Source: Limnochordia bacterium
GTDB taxonomy: Bacteria; Bacillota; Limnochordia; DUMW01
DNA: 22,578 nucleotides
Reading direction: 5' to 3'
Assembly: GCA_023230925.1 (NCBI GenBank)
Contig: JALNWK010000045.1
Span: 1 to 22,578 of the forward strand
Shown here: piece by piece, positions 7,605-15,577 of the stretch
Position numbering within the stretch: the stretch's first letter is position 1
How the letters are laid out: the number at the start of each line of letters is the position of its first letter
Translations under genes and position numbers: made by a program
Notes under the pieces: model-generated
Databases searched by the model: none
Told to the model about the DNA's origin: nothing
The model's input: the letters and a program-made list of their open reading frames with translations, nothing else

Positions 7605-8636
7605 TCAAATTATTCTTGTATATGAACCACTACGAGCAGACCTGTAGATGGCTTCAATCACTTGAATTGCCCTTTTCCCTTCCTCTCCACAAACATAGGG
7701 ATCACGGTCAGCCAAGACTGCATCCACAAACTCCTCAATCAGTGGTGCATGGCCTGTACCATAGTAACGTTTACCTAGGAATTCCCCGCATTCGCCCGGG
7801 GCAACATCTACCTTAACAGCCCGTCCTTCTTCTTGTTTTATCCATTCCTTGATCTGGGTACCCTCCACAATAACACTTGCCCGATCCCCAAACAGTTCTA
7901 ACCTTTGGGCAAACCCAGGAAAAGCACAATTGGTAGCGGAGAAAACACACCGCGTACCACTGGAGAAATGTAACACCACCGTAGCCACATCCTCCACTTC
8001 AATATCGTGGTTAATGGTTGCCACATCAGCTAGGACACCGTCAACGGGCCCTAATAGGTGCAGAAGAAGGTCCAAGCTATGAATGGCCTGGTTGATCAGT
8101 ACTCCACCACCTTCGGTAGCCCAATATCCCCGCCATGCATCACCATCGTAGTACTCTTGGCTTCGATACCAATAAACCTGGGCTGCTGCGAATAGGAGTT
8201 TGCCCATCTGGCCGGTCTTCACGGCCTGGACGATTTCCCTAGTGGAGTAATTGAAGCGGTGTTGAAAACAAACCCCAAGTCGCACACCGGCCCGCTTACA
8301 GGCATCAATCATATCTTGGCAATCCTGCTGGCTAATTGCCATAGGTTTTTCCACTAAGACATGCTTGCCACATGCGGCGGCAGCAACACACATGGGAGCA
8401 TGCAAGTAATGAGGAGTACAAATGCTAACCGCATCAATATTCTCTTGCTCAAGCATCCTTTGGTAATCCGTATACACTTCCTGAACACCAAATTCGGCTG
8501 CTAGTTTCTGTGCCCTTTCCTCAATAGTATCGCAGACTGCAACAAGCTCTGCGTTTTCACATCTTGTTAGTACCGTTGCATGGGTCGGCGCAATAACACC
8601 ACACCCAATCAGGCCAAACCGTAGCTTCCTAGACAA
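7605..8636 (-). CDS. Gfo/Idh/MocA-family NAD(P)-dependent sugar oxidoreductase
   Basis: 343 residues. The N-terminal Rossmann fold has GLIGCGVIAPTH (8-19), and the family catalytic lysine motif is EKPMA (96-100). The C-terminal half contains GGGVLINQAIHSLDLLLHLLG, the usual substrate domain with its catalytic His region. Members oxidise sugars, inositols or their derivatives. The start is inferred as TTG 8636, because GGAGGG lies 7 bases before it and translation gives MSRKLRFGLIGCG. Further in-frame TTG codons lie at 8639, 8642 and 8666, and the last gives 10 extra residues that include the Shine-Dalgarno sequence itself. It is followed closely by the isomerase and ribokinase, suggesting a catabolic route for a polyol or unusual sugar. 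Confidence 0.9.
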   Translation of the reverse strand: MSRKLRFGLIGCGVIAPTHATVLTRCENAELVAVCDTIEERAQKLAAEFGVQEVYTDYQRMLEQENIDAVSICTPHYLHAPMCVAAAACGKHVLVEKPMAISQQDCQDMIDACKRAGVRLGVCFQHRFNYSTREIVQAVKTGQMGKLLFAAAQVYWYRSQEYYDGDAWRGYWATEGGGVLINQAIHSLDLLLHLLGPVDGVLADVATINHDIEVEDVATVVLHFSSGTRCVFSATNCAFPGFAQRLELFGDRASVIVEGTQIKEWIKQEEGRAVKVDVAPGECGEFLGKRYYGTGHAPLIEEFVDAVLADRDPYVCGEEGKRAIQVIEAIYRSARSGSYTRII

Positions 8637-8707
8637 CAACAATCCCTCCGCAGAATTTCGACTCAACCTCTTTTTTCGCTGATCGCTGGAAATATCCTTC
8701 CTGAAAA

Positions 8708-10471
8708 CTAGCCTTTATCTGTCGGTAGGACAATCCATTTGGCGTGTCCCGTTACTGGATCTAGCCTACCGTAATCAAAGCAGATGATCTCATCCCGCTT
8801 TTTCGGGCAAACGAAATGGGCATCCTGCGACAAAGACGACACCCCATAGTGAAACTGTTCTGTCCTGATCCTTTTGCTGATCTCCCGGGGCGAAAAACCA
8901 ACCAGATAGGGAAATTGCTGCTCTAGAAATCCTTCAGAGGCGAAAAGATCACGATAGAGGGCACGGCATTCCTTGGACCCATAGGGGGATAAGCTAGCGG
9001 GCAACCCGCTTTTGGATTCACTAAGGAGGAAATCAAACTTCAAAAGTTCCACGGTGACCTCTTGCCAATCCGGTCGCCTGCTCTGCAAAAAGTCAAAGAA
9101 GATATCATATAGCTTGCGGAGCTTGTGCCCAATACGGAAGTACCCCAAACTACGCCAATACTCGGCAAAATCCTGGAGGAACCTAAAGGCAGAACCCCAC
9201 AAAGATGCCGCCAGCTTTAAGCTATGGGAGAATCTTTTTGAGTTATAGTAAAGCTCCACTAGCTGTTCCACATCCTTGACTACCAATAGATCCCCATAGC
9301 TCATCTCGTTACTGTGCAACACCTCATAGGGTGGAAACCCCGTATATATACAGTCGATCTCCGCGGAGTTCTCACGCATATGCGATCCGGGTAGGAGTTT
9401 GAGGAACCCCACCTGAATCCGATGGGGACCCACTGCAAATACATCGTCGAAGGATTGACCAAAACTGCGTAGATCCTCATGGGGAAGTCCTGCAATTAAG
9501 TCCACATGTAAGTGGATATTACCAGCCTTTGACAATCGGCTAATGGCAACAAGGGACTTCTCTATGGACATGTTCCTTTGGATTGCCTTTATAGTTCGGG
9601 GATTTGTGGATTGGATTCCGATCTCAAACTGAATGAGTCCCGGTGGCATCTTTCGTAGAAAATCCAAGTCCGCCTCCCCCAAAAGATCGGGACGGATCTC
9701 AAAATGAAAGGCTGTGTTCTGACTATGTTCCGCCACAAACTGCCAGATCTCCAATGCCCGTTCCTTGGGCCAGTTAAAGGAACGGTCAATCATCTTCACT
9801 TGGGGCACTCCGGCATCAATTAGCCGCTTAATGTCCTTTTTCACCCGCTCCATGGAGAAAAAGCGCACCGTCCTACTCACCGACGACAGGCAATAACTAC
9901 ACCCATAGGGACAACCACGACTGGTCTCCAGATATACCAGTTTATTCTCCAAGCCCCCTACCCCATCTTCGTAGGGAGAGGGAATTGTATCTAGGTCAGC
10001 AATCTCTTGATAGCCCTCGTTTAGTCGAATCTTGCCATTAGATCGCCAATACAGACCAGGGATCTGGGATAGATCATCCTCTTCTTTGGCTATCGCCTTT
10101 AGTAATGCTAGAAAAGCATACTCCCCTTCTCCGGCAATAACGTAGTCTATGGCTGAATGTTGAGCAAGCAACGTCTCGCCAGAGAAGGATGCTTCCGGTC
10201 CCCCGAGGATTACTATTAATTCAGGGAGAAGCATACCTAGCGTATCAACGATTTTCGGTACGTACTCGACATTCCATATGTAGCAGGAAAGACCGAGAAC
10301 CTTGGGCTTACTTCGGTAAATCTCGGAAACAATCGCATCTATTGGTTCATTGATATGATACTCCATAAGCTTAATCTCAGGGAAATCCTCCCGGCAATAG
10401 CCAGCCAAATAGCGAATGGCCAATCCCGAATGAATATATTTTGCGTTAACTGACGCAAGGATAATGTTCAA
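8708..10471 (-). CDS. B12-binding-domain radical SAM protein (DUF4080 type)
   Basis: 587 residues. An N-terminal cobalamin-binding-like Rossmann domain spans about 1-130 (LGLSCYIWNVEYVPKIVDTL, ILGGPEASF). The radical SAM core carries CPYGCSYC with C187, C191 and C194 for the 4Fe-4S cluster, then a TIM-barrel region (HLHVDLIAGLPHEDLRSF). A C-terminal region of about 170 residues resembles DUF4080. The DxHxxH B12 ligand motif is not obvious, so cobalamin may bind base-off or be absent. Function is unknown; related proteins carry out methyl transfer or rearrangements. The start is TTG 10471, with GGAGG 9 bases upstream. It is 71 bases from genes on both sides and shares their strand, so it may be co-transcribed, but its chemistry does not obviously belong with sugar catabolism. 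Confidence 0.88.
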   Translation of the reverse strand: MNIILASVNAKYIHSGLAIRYLAGYCREDFPEIKLMEYHINEPIDAIVSEIYRSKPKVLGLSCYIWNVEYVPKIVDTLGMLLPELIVILGGPEASFSGETLLAQHSAIDYVIAGEGEYAFLALLKAIAKEEDDLSQIPGLYWRSNGKIRLNEGYQEIADLDTIPSPYEDGVGGLENKLVYLETSRGCPYGCSYCLSSVSRTVRFFSMERVKKDIKRLIDAGVPQVKMIDRSFNWPKERALEIWQFVAEHSQNTAFHFEIRPDLLGEADLDFLRKMPPGLIQFEIGIQSTNPRTIKAIQRNMSIEKSLVAISRLSKAGNIHLHVDLIAGLPHEDLRSFGQSFDDVFAVGPHRIQVGFLKLLPGSHMRENSAEIDCIYTGFPPYEVLHSNEMSYGDLLVVKDVEQLVELYYNSKRFSHSLKLAASLWGSAFRFLQDFAEYWRSLGYFRIGHKLRKLYDIFFDFLQSRRPDWQEVTVELLKFDFLLSESKSGLPASLSPYGSKECRALYRDLFASEGFLEQQFPYLVGFSPREISKRIRTEQFHYGVSSLSQDAHFVCPKKRDEIICFDYGRLDPVTGHAKWIVLPTDKG

Positions 10472-10542
10472 TAGTAGTCATCCTCCACAGGGCCTAGTTC
10501 CCTTCGTTCTAGCAACCACAAGCTCAGCTTATATGTTCTGAG

Positions 10543-11337
10543 TTAGCTGTGCATCTTGATTAATCGTTCCATGTTCTTTCCCAAAATGAGTTCTCGTTCC
10601 CGTTCCTCCAGGGGTAAACTGCGAATATGCTCCAGTTCCTGGCGTTGGTCACCCCAAGGTGAATCCGATGCAAAAAGGATCCGTTCTGGTCCATGGATCT
10701 TGATCATCTCAAGCAGAAGTTCCCGTGGAGCGTAATCAAAGGAGTAGGAAGTATCGAGATAAATGTTCTGCCCGGCCAAATGCTCCAAAGCCTCCTCCCA
10801 TCGGGCAAAGCCGCCCATATGGGCCCCGATAATCGTAGCATTGGGGAGGCGACGGACTACCTGAGCCAGAGCCTTTGGCTGGCAGCGGACAGGCTCACCA
10901 AATCCCACATCTAGGCCTGCGTGAAAAAGAAGCATCAGACCAGTCTGGGCCGTCTTTTCATAAAGAGGGAGCATGCGGTCATCATCGACATCAAAATCCT
11001 GGTAATCTGGATGAAACTTAATACCGATCATCCCCAGATGGGCAATCCGTTCGATCTCCTTGCTCCAGTCGGCATAGTCTGGATGTACTGTTCCAAAGCA
11101 CCTAATCCGCTCCGATTGTATTTGGCCTGCCCAGTTGTTAATATTCTGGACTTGGTCGGGTTTAGTGGCGATATTCTGGATCAGGGAGATATCCACTCCG
11201 GACAGATCCATCGAGTCGAACAGTCCTGGAACAGTTCCATCAACATAGTATCTGATTTTTGCGCGGGCTGCTAACATCGGAATCGCTCTGGCGGCAATGT
11301 GTTCCGGAAAGCAATGGGTGTGGGCATCGATAATCAT
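10543..11337 (-). CDS. Amidohydrolase family 2 metal-dependent hydrolase
   Basis: 264 residues forming a TIM-barrel hydrolase of the ACMSD/amidohydrolase_2 type. Metal and catalytic residues are seen in DAHTH (H6, H8), IGIKFHPDYQ, FHAGLDVG (H139), IGAHMGG (H173) and FASDSPWG (D225). It hydrolyses or decarboxylates a small organic substrate; the exact one is unknown. MIIDAHTH is a textbook N terminus, so ATG 11337 is secure, yet no Shine-Dalgarno sequence lies just before it. A short open frame with a good ribosome site ends across the start codon (ATGA), suggesting translational coupling. It is the first gene of the minus-strand cluster. Confidence 0.88.
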   Translation of the reverse strand: MIIDAHTHCFPEHIAARAIPMLAARAKIRYYVDGTVPGLFDSMDLSGVDISLIQNIATKPDQVQNINNWAGQIQSERIRCFGTVHPDYADWSKEIERIAHLGMIGIKFHPDYQDFDVDDDRMLPLYEKTAQTGLMLLFHAGLDVGFGEPVRCQPKALAQVVRRLPNATIIGAHMGGFARWEEALEHLAGQNIYLDTSYSFDYAPRELLLEMIKIHGPERILFASDSPWGDQRQELEHIRSLPLEERERELILGKNMERLIKMHS

Positions 11338-11369
11338 GAATAATTGGGCGCAGGAAAGCGAATGTCCAA
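11334..11369 (-). CDS. Possible 11-codon leader peptide coupled to the amidohydrolase
   Basis: On the minus strand a TTG at 11369 follows AGGAGGAAGG (11385-11376) and reads MDIRFPAPNYS before TGA at 11336-11334. The stop overlaps the ATG of the amidohydrolase as ATGA. The amidohydrolase itself lacks a ribosome binding site. GGCGC (11376-11372) can also pair with GCGCC further along, which could hide part of the site. There is no similarity evidence, so this rests only on signals and spacing. Confidence 0.35.
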   Translation of the reverse strand: MDIRFPAPNYS

Positions 11370-11637
11370 AATGCGCCTTCCTCCTGTCTATTGGTAGTCT
11401 ATCCTCTACCCTATTAGAGGTTGCTACCGTTATTTCCCGGTGCTACTGGGTGTGATAATCCAACCTGGCTCCTTTGGAATCTCTCATTATATCTTACCAC
11501 AGTCAACCCTAAGCGTCACAAGAACTAGTACAGATTGACAGGAAAATCCCTGGTATTTGGGGAAAGATACATTAAGAGCAAGAACTATTGTATCCTAGTT
11601 TGTCTAATTAGAGCACAGCACATGCAGGGGGAGAAAG
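11338..11637. promoter_or_regulatory. Divergent intergenic region between amidohydrolase and cca
   Basis: A minus-strand TATAAT (11491-11486) could start the amidohydrolase transcript, though its -35 is poor. On the plus strand TTGACA (11535-11540) lacks a good -10 at normal spacing. The possible leader peptide lies at the left end. I see no other element in this stretch. Confidence 0.3.
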
Positions 11638-12996
11638 ATGTCTCGAAAACAGTTGGAGCCACCGTCCCATGTAAGCTACCTGTGCACCAAACTTGAAGAA
11701 GCCGGTTTCCAAGCGTACATCGTAGGAGGTGCAGTACGGGATCTGCTCCGTGGGGTGGAACCTACCGACTGGGATATCTGTACCGATGCTCATCCTGAAG
11801 AAGTAGCATCGGTATTTGAGACAACACTACCCACCGGCGTAAAATATGGCACAGTGACAGTACTTATTGATGGAAGACCGCTGGAAGTCACCACAATGCG
11901 ACAGGACGGTACCTATACCGATGGACGACACCCTGTGGCTGTAACCTTCGGTACTGATTTAATAGAGGATCTTGCCCGACGAGACTTTACCATCAATGCT
12001 ATCGCCTACAGTCCCATAGATGATCGTTACATTGATCCTTTCGGCGGAAAACGGGATATAAAAAAGGGGATCGTCCGAACTGTCGGGGATCCCAAGCAAC
12101 GTTTCCAAGAAGATGGTCTGCGGATCCTGCGTTTCTTCCGTTTTGTGGCTACTTTGGACTTCAAACCTCATCGGGCTACTTCACTTGCAATTGATCCCAA
12201 CTGGCTCTTGCCCATTAGCAAAGAAAGGATAAGGGATGAGTTTAGTCGTCTGATCACCGCCCAGGAGCCAACCTATACCTTACGTTTAATGCACCGGCGG
12301 GGAGTATTAGGCGTGGTCATTCCAGAACTGATTCTCTGTGACGATATTCCCAAGGGCGGATTCGAAAAGCAAAGCGTCCTTGAGCACTCCATGGCTGTAA
12401 CTGGCTTTGTGGAACCCAACCTTGTACTGCGTCTTGCCGCTTTGCTCCATGATGTCGGTAAAGGCAAAACACTGACGTGGGACAGACATGGTGCACACTA
12501 TTACGGTCATGACCGGGTTGGCGAGGTAATGGTCCAAGACATCCTCGGCCGATTGCGCTATAGCAAGAAAGTAATCAACCAGGTATCCCACCTAGTGCGC
12601 TGGCACATGTTTCAAATTGCCCCCGCCGCCACTAAGCGAGCCCTCCGGCGTTTTATCGCTCGGGTGGGCAAAGATACGGTGGATGATTTACTCAAGCTCC
12701 GCTGTGCTGATATACTAGGAAGCCAGCCCCGGGACATGGTCCAGGCGCGCTCATATTTGGAAAGCCTTACACAACAGATGCGAGAGATTCTACAGGAAGA
12801 TGAGGTTTTCTCTCTCCAGGACTTGGCCGTCGATGGCCGAGACCTACAGACTTATCTGGAACTTAGACCAGGCCCTATCATAGGTAGTACATTGAGTTAC
12901 TTATTGGAACAGGTTATAGATGAGCCCGACCTAAATCAAAGGGATATCCTACTACAACTCGCAGCAGACCATCTGAATACCAATAAGACCAACTGA
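11638..12996 (+). CDS. cca: CCA tRNA nucleotidyltransferase (CCA-adding enzyme) with HD domain
   Basis: 452 residues of the class II nucleotidyltransferase family that builds or repairs the 3' CCA of tRNAs from CTP and ATP. Motifs run in order: IVGGAVRDLLRG (28-39), the metal pair in TDWDICTDA (D44, D46), RRDFTINA (114-121), the base-selection helix EDGLRILRFFRF (158-169), and an HD-type module with LLHDVGKG (H271, D272). Bacterial enzymes with an HD domain may add phosphohydrolase activity. ATG 11638 follows GGGGGAG by 5 bases. A poly(A) polymerase or partial-activity (CC- or A-adding) version cannot be excluded, though the motif set fits full CCA addition. It appears to stand alone. Confidence 0.92.
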   Translation: MSRKQLEPPSHVSYLCTKLEEAGFQAYIVGGAVRDLLRGVEPTDWDICTDAHPEEVASVFETTLPTGVKYGTVTVLIDGRPLEVTTMRQDGTYTDGRHPVAVTFGTDLIEDLARRDFTINAIAYSPIDDRYIDPFGGKRDIKKGIVRTVGDPKQRFQEDGLRILRFFRFVATLDFKPHRATSLAIDPNWLLPISKERIRDEFSRLITAQEPTYTLRLMHRRGVLGVVIPELILCDDIPKGGFEKQSVLEHSMAVTGFVEPNLVLRLAALLHDVGKGKTLTWDRHGAHYYGHDRVGEVMVQDILGRLRYSKKVINQVSHLVRWHMFQIAPAATKRALRRFIARVGKDTVDDLLKLRCADILGSQPRDMVQARSYLESLTQQMREILQEDEVFSLQDLAVDGRDLQTYLELRPGPIIGSTLSYLLEQVIDEPDLNQRDILLQLAADHLNTNKTN

Positions 12997-13061
12997 ATTA
13001 GCTATGTTAAAGCCATTATAATACTGTGATGTTACCGTCTCATACCATGTTCTGGTGACCC

Positions 13062-13090
13062 TTGACACAACTGAGTTTTTGTGTTACTTT
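13062..13090 (+). promoter_or_regulatory. Promoter of the membrane winged-helix gene, with a spacer palindrome
   Basis: A consensus TTGACA (13062-13067), 17 bases, then TACTTT (13085-13090) preceded by TGT (extended -10). Between and overlapping the hexamers lies ACACAA (13065-13070) with TTGTGT (13079-13084), a 6-bp perfect dyad with an 8-base gap. A dimer bound there would occlude the promoter. The adjacent DNA-binding protein is the obvious candidate regulator. Confidence 0.6.
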
Positions 13091-13134
13091 CACCATGAAA
13101 GCATTTTTGGGTTTCTTGGGTGGGAGAGGAAGTT

Positions 13135-13797
13135 ATGGCTTTAACAGAAAGACGACGTCAGTTTCTAGAAGCGATCCACCAGCTATATGATCAAACCGGA
13201 ACGCCGGTCCACTATACTGATCTGGCCTGCAAGCTCCAGGTAAGTAAATGGACGGCCTATGACATGGTAAAGATTCTGGCGGGTAAAGGTCTTGTTCAGC
13301 TTCAGTACCTAAATGATCGCGAAGCCGGACAAGTAGGTCGTTCACGACTAGGCGCGGTACCCATTGAACCCGAAGTACCTACCAAAAGAGATGGGATCCT
13401 AAGCGAAGAAGTCCATAGAACCAAGAAGAGCTTACTGCATCTTTTCCATGAGATGGACGATAGTCATATCTGTCTGGAAAGCCTTGTTCATGATGCTAGG
13501 ACCGCTGTATCCAAAGAGCTATCGTTTATCTATCTTATTGCAATCATTTTCCTTTTAATCAAGATGCTCTCCCCTGTGGGTGTACAGTCATGGCTTAGAA
13601 CCGCAAGCATTGAAACAGGGTTACTCAGTGCATTAGGGTTTGTTATTGGCCTTGCTGTCCGATCGACTCTTCCAACGGACGTTCGTACCTACCTATATAC
13701 CCAAATAGCTGAGGCGCAGTCTTTCCCTGATGAAATATCAAAAGCGGAAAGGGCACGCATCTTTGACTTCTGGCAGGAGACCCTAAATGCTATTTAG
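13135..13797 (+). CDS. Winged helix-turn-helix protein with two C-terminal transmembrane helices
   Basis: 220 residues. Residues 1-60 form a winged HTH (ERRRQFLEAIHQLYDQTGTP, then LACKLQVSKWTAYDMVKIL), most like DtxR/MarR-type or HrcA N-terminal domains. A linker (65-125) is charged and probably helical. Residues about 130-147 (SFIYLIAIIFLLIKML) and 162-178 (GLLSALGFVIGLAV) are hydrophobic enough to be membrane helices, followed by a charged tail. This suggests a membrane-tethered one-component regulator that senses the envelope or membrane lipids. I do not recognise a named family. ATG 13135 is chosen because GGGAGAGG lies 5 bases upstream; an in-frame GTG at 13120 overlaps that site. A terminator ends the unit, so it is monocistronic. 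Confidence 0.8.
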   Translation: MALTERRRQFLEAIHQLYDQTGTPVHYTDLACKLQVSKWTAYDMVKILAGKGLVQLQYLNDREAGQVGRSRLGAVPIEPEVPTKRDGILSEEVHRTKKSLLHLFHEMDDSHICLESLVHDARTAVSKELSFIYLIAIIFLLIKMLSPVGVQSWLRTASIETGLLSALGFVIGLAVRSTLPTDVRTYLYTQIAEAQSFPDEISKAERARIFDFWQETLNAI

Positions 13798-13798
13798 A

Positions 13799-13825
13799 GC
13801 AGGGCATTTCCTGCCTATTTTTTAT
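13799..13825 (+). terminator. Intrinsic terminator after the membrane winged-helix gene
   Basis: GCAGG (13799-13803) and CCTGC (13810-13814) form a short stem with a 6-base loop, followed by CTATTTTTTATTT. It begins 2 bases after the stop codon. Confidence 0.75.
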
Positions 13826-13955
13826 TTGAGCTTTTGAATAACGTTAAGCATAAGGGAGGAGCCTATACACGGAAGGGACCAAATCATAAGTTATACTAAA
13901 TCTTTAAAATGATCTATTAAGCGAAAAACTCGGTTTTGAAAAAGGAGGTAGTACG

Positions 13956-15338
13956 ATGGGGCCAATCAAGCGATTTGTTGCTAAATTTGCTATTCGACGG
14001 GCAATTGGCTATGCAGAAAAAGATCCTGAAGTAAACGTACCCAAGTTATTAGACTGGTCAGAACGGTATGCCAGACTTGATGAGCACAAATATGTCATTA
14101 ACGAGATCAGGAAGTACTGGGCGACCCCGGATAACAACTGGCGACAACTAATTTTGCGGGCCTTTGAAGAATTAGACCCTGAGGTACGGAAAAGGTTTAT
14201 GGCAAATTTCTTTGTGTACTCCGGGCTGTACGGAATACCCAAAGGCTATGAAATGGTAGAAAAATATGACTGCAATGTTCCTTGGACCATTTTGATGGAT
14301 CCCACGGCTGCGTGCAATCTAAGGTGCATCGGATGTTGGGCGGCGGAATACGATAAGCACGACTCTCTGGATTTAGAGACGTTGGATCGAATCATTAGAG
14401 AAGGTAAACACCTAGGGATATATACCTACATTTATTCCGGTGGCGAACCCCTCATGCGCAAGGACGACCTGATCACCCTAGCCCGGAAGCACTCAGAATG
14501 TGTCTTTCTATCATTTACCAACGGTACTCTGGTGGATGAGGAATTCGCCGAACAGCTAAGGCAAGTGGGTAATCTTTTCTTGGCAATTAGTGTTGAGGGG
14601 ATGGAAGCCGAAAACGACCTGCGGCGTGGAAAGGGTACTTACAAAAGAATCATGAAAGCCATGGACATTCTTAAAGAGCATGGCGTAGGTTTTGGTTTTT
14701 CTGCGTGCTATCACAGTAAGAATACCGAAGCAATTGCCTCCGATGAGTTCGTTGACCACATGGTCAAAAAGGGGTGCATGTTCGGATGGTACTTCACCTA
14801 CATGCCTTTAGGAAAGGATGCTCAGCTGGATCTTCTCGTCAGTCCTGAGCAAAGAGAATGGATGTTTCACCGGGTACGGCAGCTACGGAATGAAAAACCC
14901 ATCTTCCTCATGGACTTTTGGAACGATGGCGAATTCGTCAACGGATGTATCGCCGGTGGGCGCCGGTACCTTCATATTAATGCAAGAGGCGACGTTGAAC
15001 CCTGCGCCTTTATTCACTATGCTAACATGAACATTAAGGACTGCACCTTACTTGAGGCTCTTCAGTCCCCATTATTCCAGCAGTACCGCAAGCGTCAACC
15101 CTTTAATGAAAACCATTTGCGCCCTTGTCCCCTACTTGATAACCCTAATCAGCTTAAGGAAATGGTCACCGAGGCCAAAGCGTCTTCGACACAGCCTGGA
15201 GATCAGGAGGCTGTAGAGGACCTCACGGACAAATGCCAAGACATCGCCAAAAGGTGGGGTGTAGTGGCGGACAAGGCCTGGAATGAACACTTGAGGAAAA
15301 TTGAGGAAAATAAAGCTAAGCAAAAAATGGCCCAATGA
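13956..15338 (+). CDS. Radical SAM enzyme with C-terminal SPASM-like cysteines
   Basis: 460 residues. An N-terminal, mostly helical region of about 100 residues precedes the radical SAM core with CNLRCIGC (C120, C124, C127), SGGEP (161-165) and LSFTNGTLVD. The C-terminal part has C331, C350, C363 and C391, consistent with an auxiliary iron-sulfur cluster as in SPASM/twitch enzymes. The acidic, lysine-rich tail is probably disordered. The start follows AAAGGAGG with 7 bases spacing. No peptide substrate is encoded nearby. The next gene is a fatty-aldehyde-type dehydrogenase and the previous one a membrane-tethered regulator, so a lipid-related role is possible. Bacterial membrane-spanning-lipid synthases are radical SAM enzymes of comparable type, but I cannot confirm membership. 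A peptide- or cofactor-maturase is the alternative. Confidence 0.85.
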   Translation: MGPIKRFVAKFAIRRAIGYAEKDPEVNVPKLLDWSERYARLDEHKYVINEIRKYWATPDNNWRQLILRAFEELDPEVRKRFMANFFVYSGLYGIPKGYEMVEKYDCNVPWTILMDPTAACNLRCIGCWAAEYDKHDSLDLETLDRIIREGKHLGIYTYIYSGGEPLMRKDDLITLARKHSECVFLSFTNGTLVDEEFAEQLRQVGNLFLAISVEGMEAENDLRRGKGTYKRIMKAMDILKEHGVGFGFSACYHSKNTEAIASDEFVDHMVKKGCMFGWYFTYMPLGKDAQLDLLVSPEQREWMFHRVRQLRNEKPIFLMDFWNDGEFVNGCIAGGRRYLHINARGDVEPCAFIHYANMNIKDCTLLEALQSPLFQQYRKRQPFNENHLRPCPLLDNPNQLKEMVTEAKASSTQPGDQEAVEDLTDKCQDIAKRWGVVADKAWNEHLRKIEENKAKQKMAQ

Positions 15339-15356
15339 TTGCAGCTGTTGGCCAAG

Positions 15357-15388
15357 GGAGTTGGCAGCAAAAATGCCAACTCCTTTGT
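15357..15388 (+). terminator. Intrinsic terminator after the radical SAM gene
   Basis: GGAGTTGGCA (15357-15366) and TGCCAACTCC (15374-15383) form a perfect 10-bp stem with a 7-base loop, followed by TTTGTATTT. The downstream aldehyde dehydrogenase therefore needs its own promoter or read-through. Confidence 0.8.
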
Positions 15389-15412
15389 ATTTGAGGGACA
15401 CATCGCCCCCTA

Positions 15413-15444
15413 GTTTCGTTAGAAACCATTGGTTAGACCGAAAC
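15413..15444. promoter_or_regulatory. Nested inverted repeat ahead of the aldehyde dehydrogenase gene
   Basis: GTTTCG (15413-15418) pairs with CGAAAC (15439-15444), and inside it AACC (15424-15427) pairs with GGTT (15431-15434) around a 3-base centre. Left and right gaps are 5 and 4 bases, so the element is an almost symmetric 32-bp dyad. It could be an operator or an RNA hairpin. It has no T run, so it is not a terminator. A TACAAT (15533-15538) about 90 bases downstream is a possible -10 for the dehydrogenase, without a clear -35. Confidence 0.35.
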
Positions 15445-15577
15445 AGAAGTTGGCGGCTACGCTCTGACACGCAACAGGAGACACTCTGTTACCAGTCTGC
15501 TCTTCCCCCGACAGCTGCTTGCCCAGATCATGTACAATATGGGAAGAGGCAGGAGTACTATACGGGGAGGAAGTAAA

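Noticed and set aside
11535..11573. Promoter for cca starting from TTGACA
   Set aside because: No -10 hexamer at 16-18 bases; the nearest candidates are at 13 or 27 bases.
15132..15470. 112-codon minus-strand frame overlapping the end of the radical SAM gene
   Set aside because: Antisense to a conserved enzyme and through a terminator hairpin; no recognisable protein features.
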